Of a stretch of 64,000 nt of DNA, positions 63,394-64,000 are shown in pieces; positions within the stretch are counted from its first letter, which is position 1; each line of letters begins with the position of its first letter. The stretch is from the NCBI RefSeq assembly GCF_016654115.1, contig NZ_JAEQAZ010000008.1:62001-126000 (forward strand). Reading direction: 5' to 3'. A model generated the notes under the pieces. That model did not search any database, was not told the origin of the DNA, and worked only from the letters and a program-made list of their open reading frames with translations. The translations under genes were made by a program, and so were the position numbers. Origin of the DNA: Streptomyces sp. MBT53. Lineage in GTDB: Bacteria > Actinomycetota > Actinomycetes > Streptomycetales > Streptomycetaceae.

Positions 63394-64000
63394 ATGGCGT
63401 TCACCCGCGCCACCGGGAAGCACCGTCGCCCGAGCCGGACCCACCGCACCACCGTTCGCGCCGCGAGTGTCGCGGCTCTCGCCACCTCCGGCGTCGTAGG
63501 CACCCTGGCCGCCGCCCCGGCGTTCGCCGCGGAGCCCACCCCCGAACAGACCGGCCTCACCCCTGTCGTCGCCATGGGCGATGCCGTGGCCGAGAAGATC
63601 GACGCCCAGGCCGTCGCCCAGCGGCAGGCCGCCGCCGAGACGCTGGCCGAGGAGACCGCACGCGCCAAGGCCGCCGCCCAGGCCGAGGCGGCCCGTGAGG
63701 CCCAGGCGCGCGCCGCCCGCGAGGCCGAGCGCAAGAGGCTCAACACCTTCGTCGCGCCGGTCGCCAACTCCTATGTCTCCACCGGCTACAAGACCGGCGG
63801 CTCCCTGTGGTCCTCCGGCGCCCACACGGGCATCGACTTCCACGCCTCGACCGGCACCAGCGTCCACGCGGTGGGCTCCGGCACCGTCGTCGAGGCCGGC
63901 TGGGGCGGCTCGTACGGCAACGAGGTCGTGATCAAGATGGCCGACGGCATGTACACCATGTACGGCCACCTGTCGTCCATCGGTGTCTCGGTCGGCCAGA
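63394..64000 (+). CDS. Secreted M23 (LytM) peptidoglycan peptidase, 3' end outside window
   Basis: About 202 residues visible from the ATG at 63394 (AAAGGA 11 nt upstream). Signal peptide to about residue 47 (LAAAPAFA before AEP). An Ala/Glu/Arg-rich coiled coil (about 70-115, ARAKAAAQAEAAREAQARAA) follows, then the LytM domain starting FVAPVANSYVSTGYK. Zinc ligands His and Asp are in GAHTGIDFHA and the HxH-type motif begins at YGHLS near the edge. It is predicted to cleave peptidoglycan cross-bridges or stem peptides during growth or spore germination. The upstream c-di-AMP riboswitch controls it. Confidence 0.92.
   Translation, partial: MAFTRATGKHRRPSRTHRTTVRAASVAALATSGVVGTLAAAPAFAAEPTPEQTGLTPVVAMGDAVAEKIDAQAVAQRQAAAETLAEETARAKAAAQAEAAREAQARAAREAERKRLNTFVAPVANSYVSTGYKTGGSLWSSGAHTGIDFHASTGTSVHAVGSGTVVEAGWGGSYGNEVVIKMADGMYTMYGHLSSIGVSVGQ

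Overview
The window is a 64 kb piece of a Streptomyces (or very close relative) chromosome. The evidence is the very high GC content with near-constant G/C at third codon positions, frequent GTG/TTG starts, and several leaderless-looking starts. It also carries the Streptomyces sigma factor hrdB beside the sporulation regulator whiH. From memory, the order hflX ... dinG-lexA-nrdR-nrdJ ... rnhB ... recQ ... whiH-hrdB-parE ... parC-M16-M16 matches the core of the S. coelicolor chromosome, so most of the window is conserved backbone with small lineage-specific insertions. I found no tRNA or rRNA gene, insertion sequence, prophage or CRISPR array.

Left part (1-25 kb): the end of hflX; a secreted trypsin-like lipoprotein; a reduced two-gene NIS siderophore locus (IucA/IucC-type synthetase plus IucB-type acyltransferase); dinG; divergent lexA and nrdR-nrdJ with a LexA box and tandem NrdR boxes; several small or uncharacterised genes (HEAT-like, DUF6215, TerD, YdbC-like, histidine phosphatase, ADP-ribosylglycohydrolase); a divergent TetR/MFS efflux pair with two near-identical palindromic operators; rnhB; and a RecQ-type helicase.

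Centre (25-45 kb): a DUF4192 protein, a glycogen-debranching-like protein with an SQP tandem repeat, a NrtR-like Nudix regulator, a fused ABC ATPase/permease, whiH, hrdB, a secreted serine protease, a tiny zinc-ribbon protein and parE. After these come a DUF1453/histidine kinase/NarL-type regulator operon and a DUF485/ActP-type symporter pair.

Right part (44-64 kb): an ABC uptake system (ATPase, permease, lipoprotein) bracketed by two paralogous CitB-type response regulators, of which only the right-hand one has a kinase beside it. Next come a pair of small secreted proteins, one apparently frameshifted, and an iron-box-controlled sucrase/ferredoxin-like protein. A divergent pair follows: an HTH-citrate-synthase-like fusion and a citrate synthase with Glu at the usual Asp position. 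Their shared promoter carries TTGA/TCAA dyads, with a look-alike copy inside the synthase gene. The end holds two small hypothetical genes, a CobW-type GTPase, parC, an active/inactive M16 peptidase pair, and a c-di-AMP (ydaO) riboswitch in front of an M23 peptidase cut by the window edge.

The strongest candidates for a second look are the citrate-synthase switch, the frameshifted secreted protein, the two-regulator ABC locus, and the several repeat or operator arrays listed under findings.
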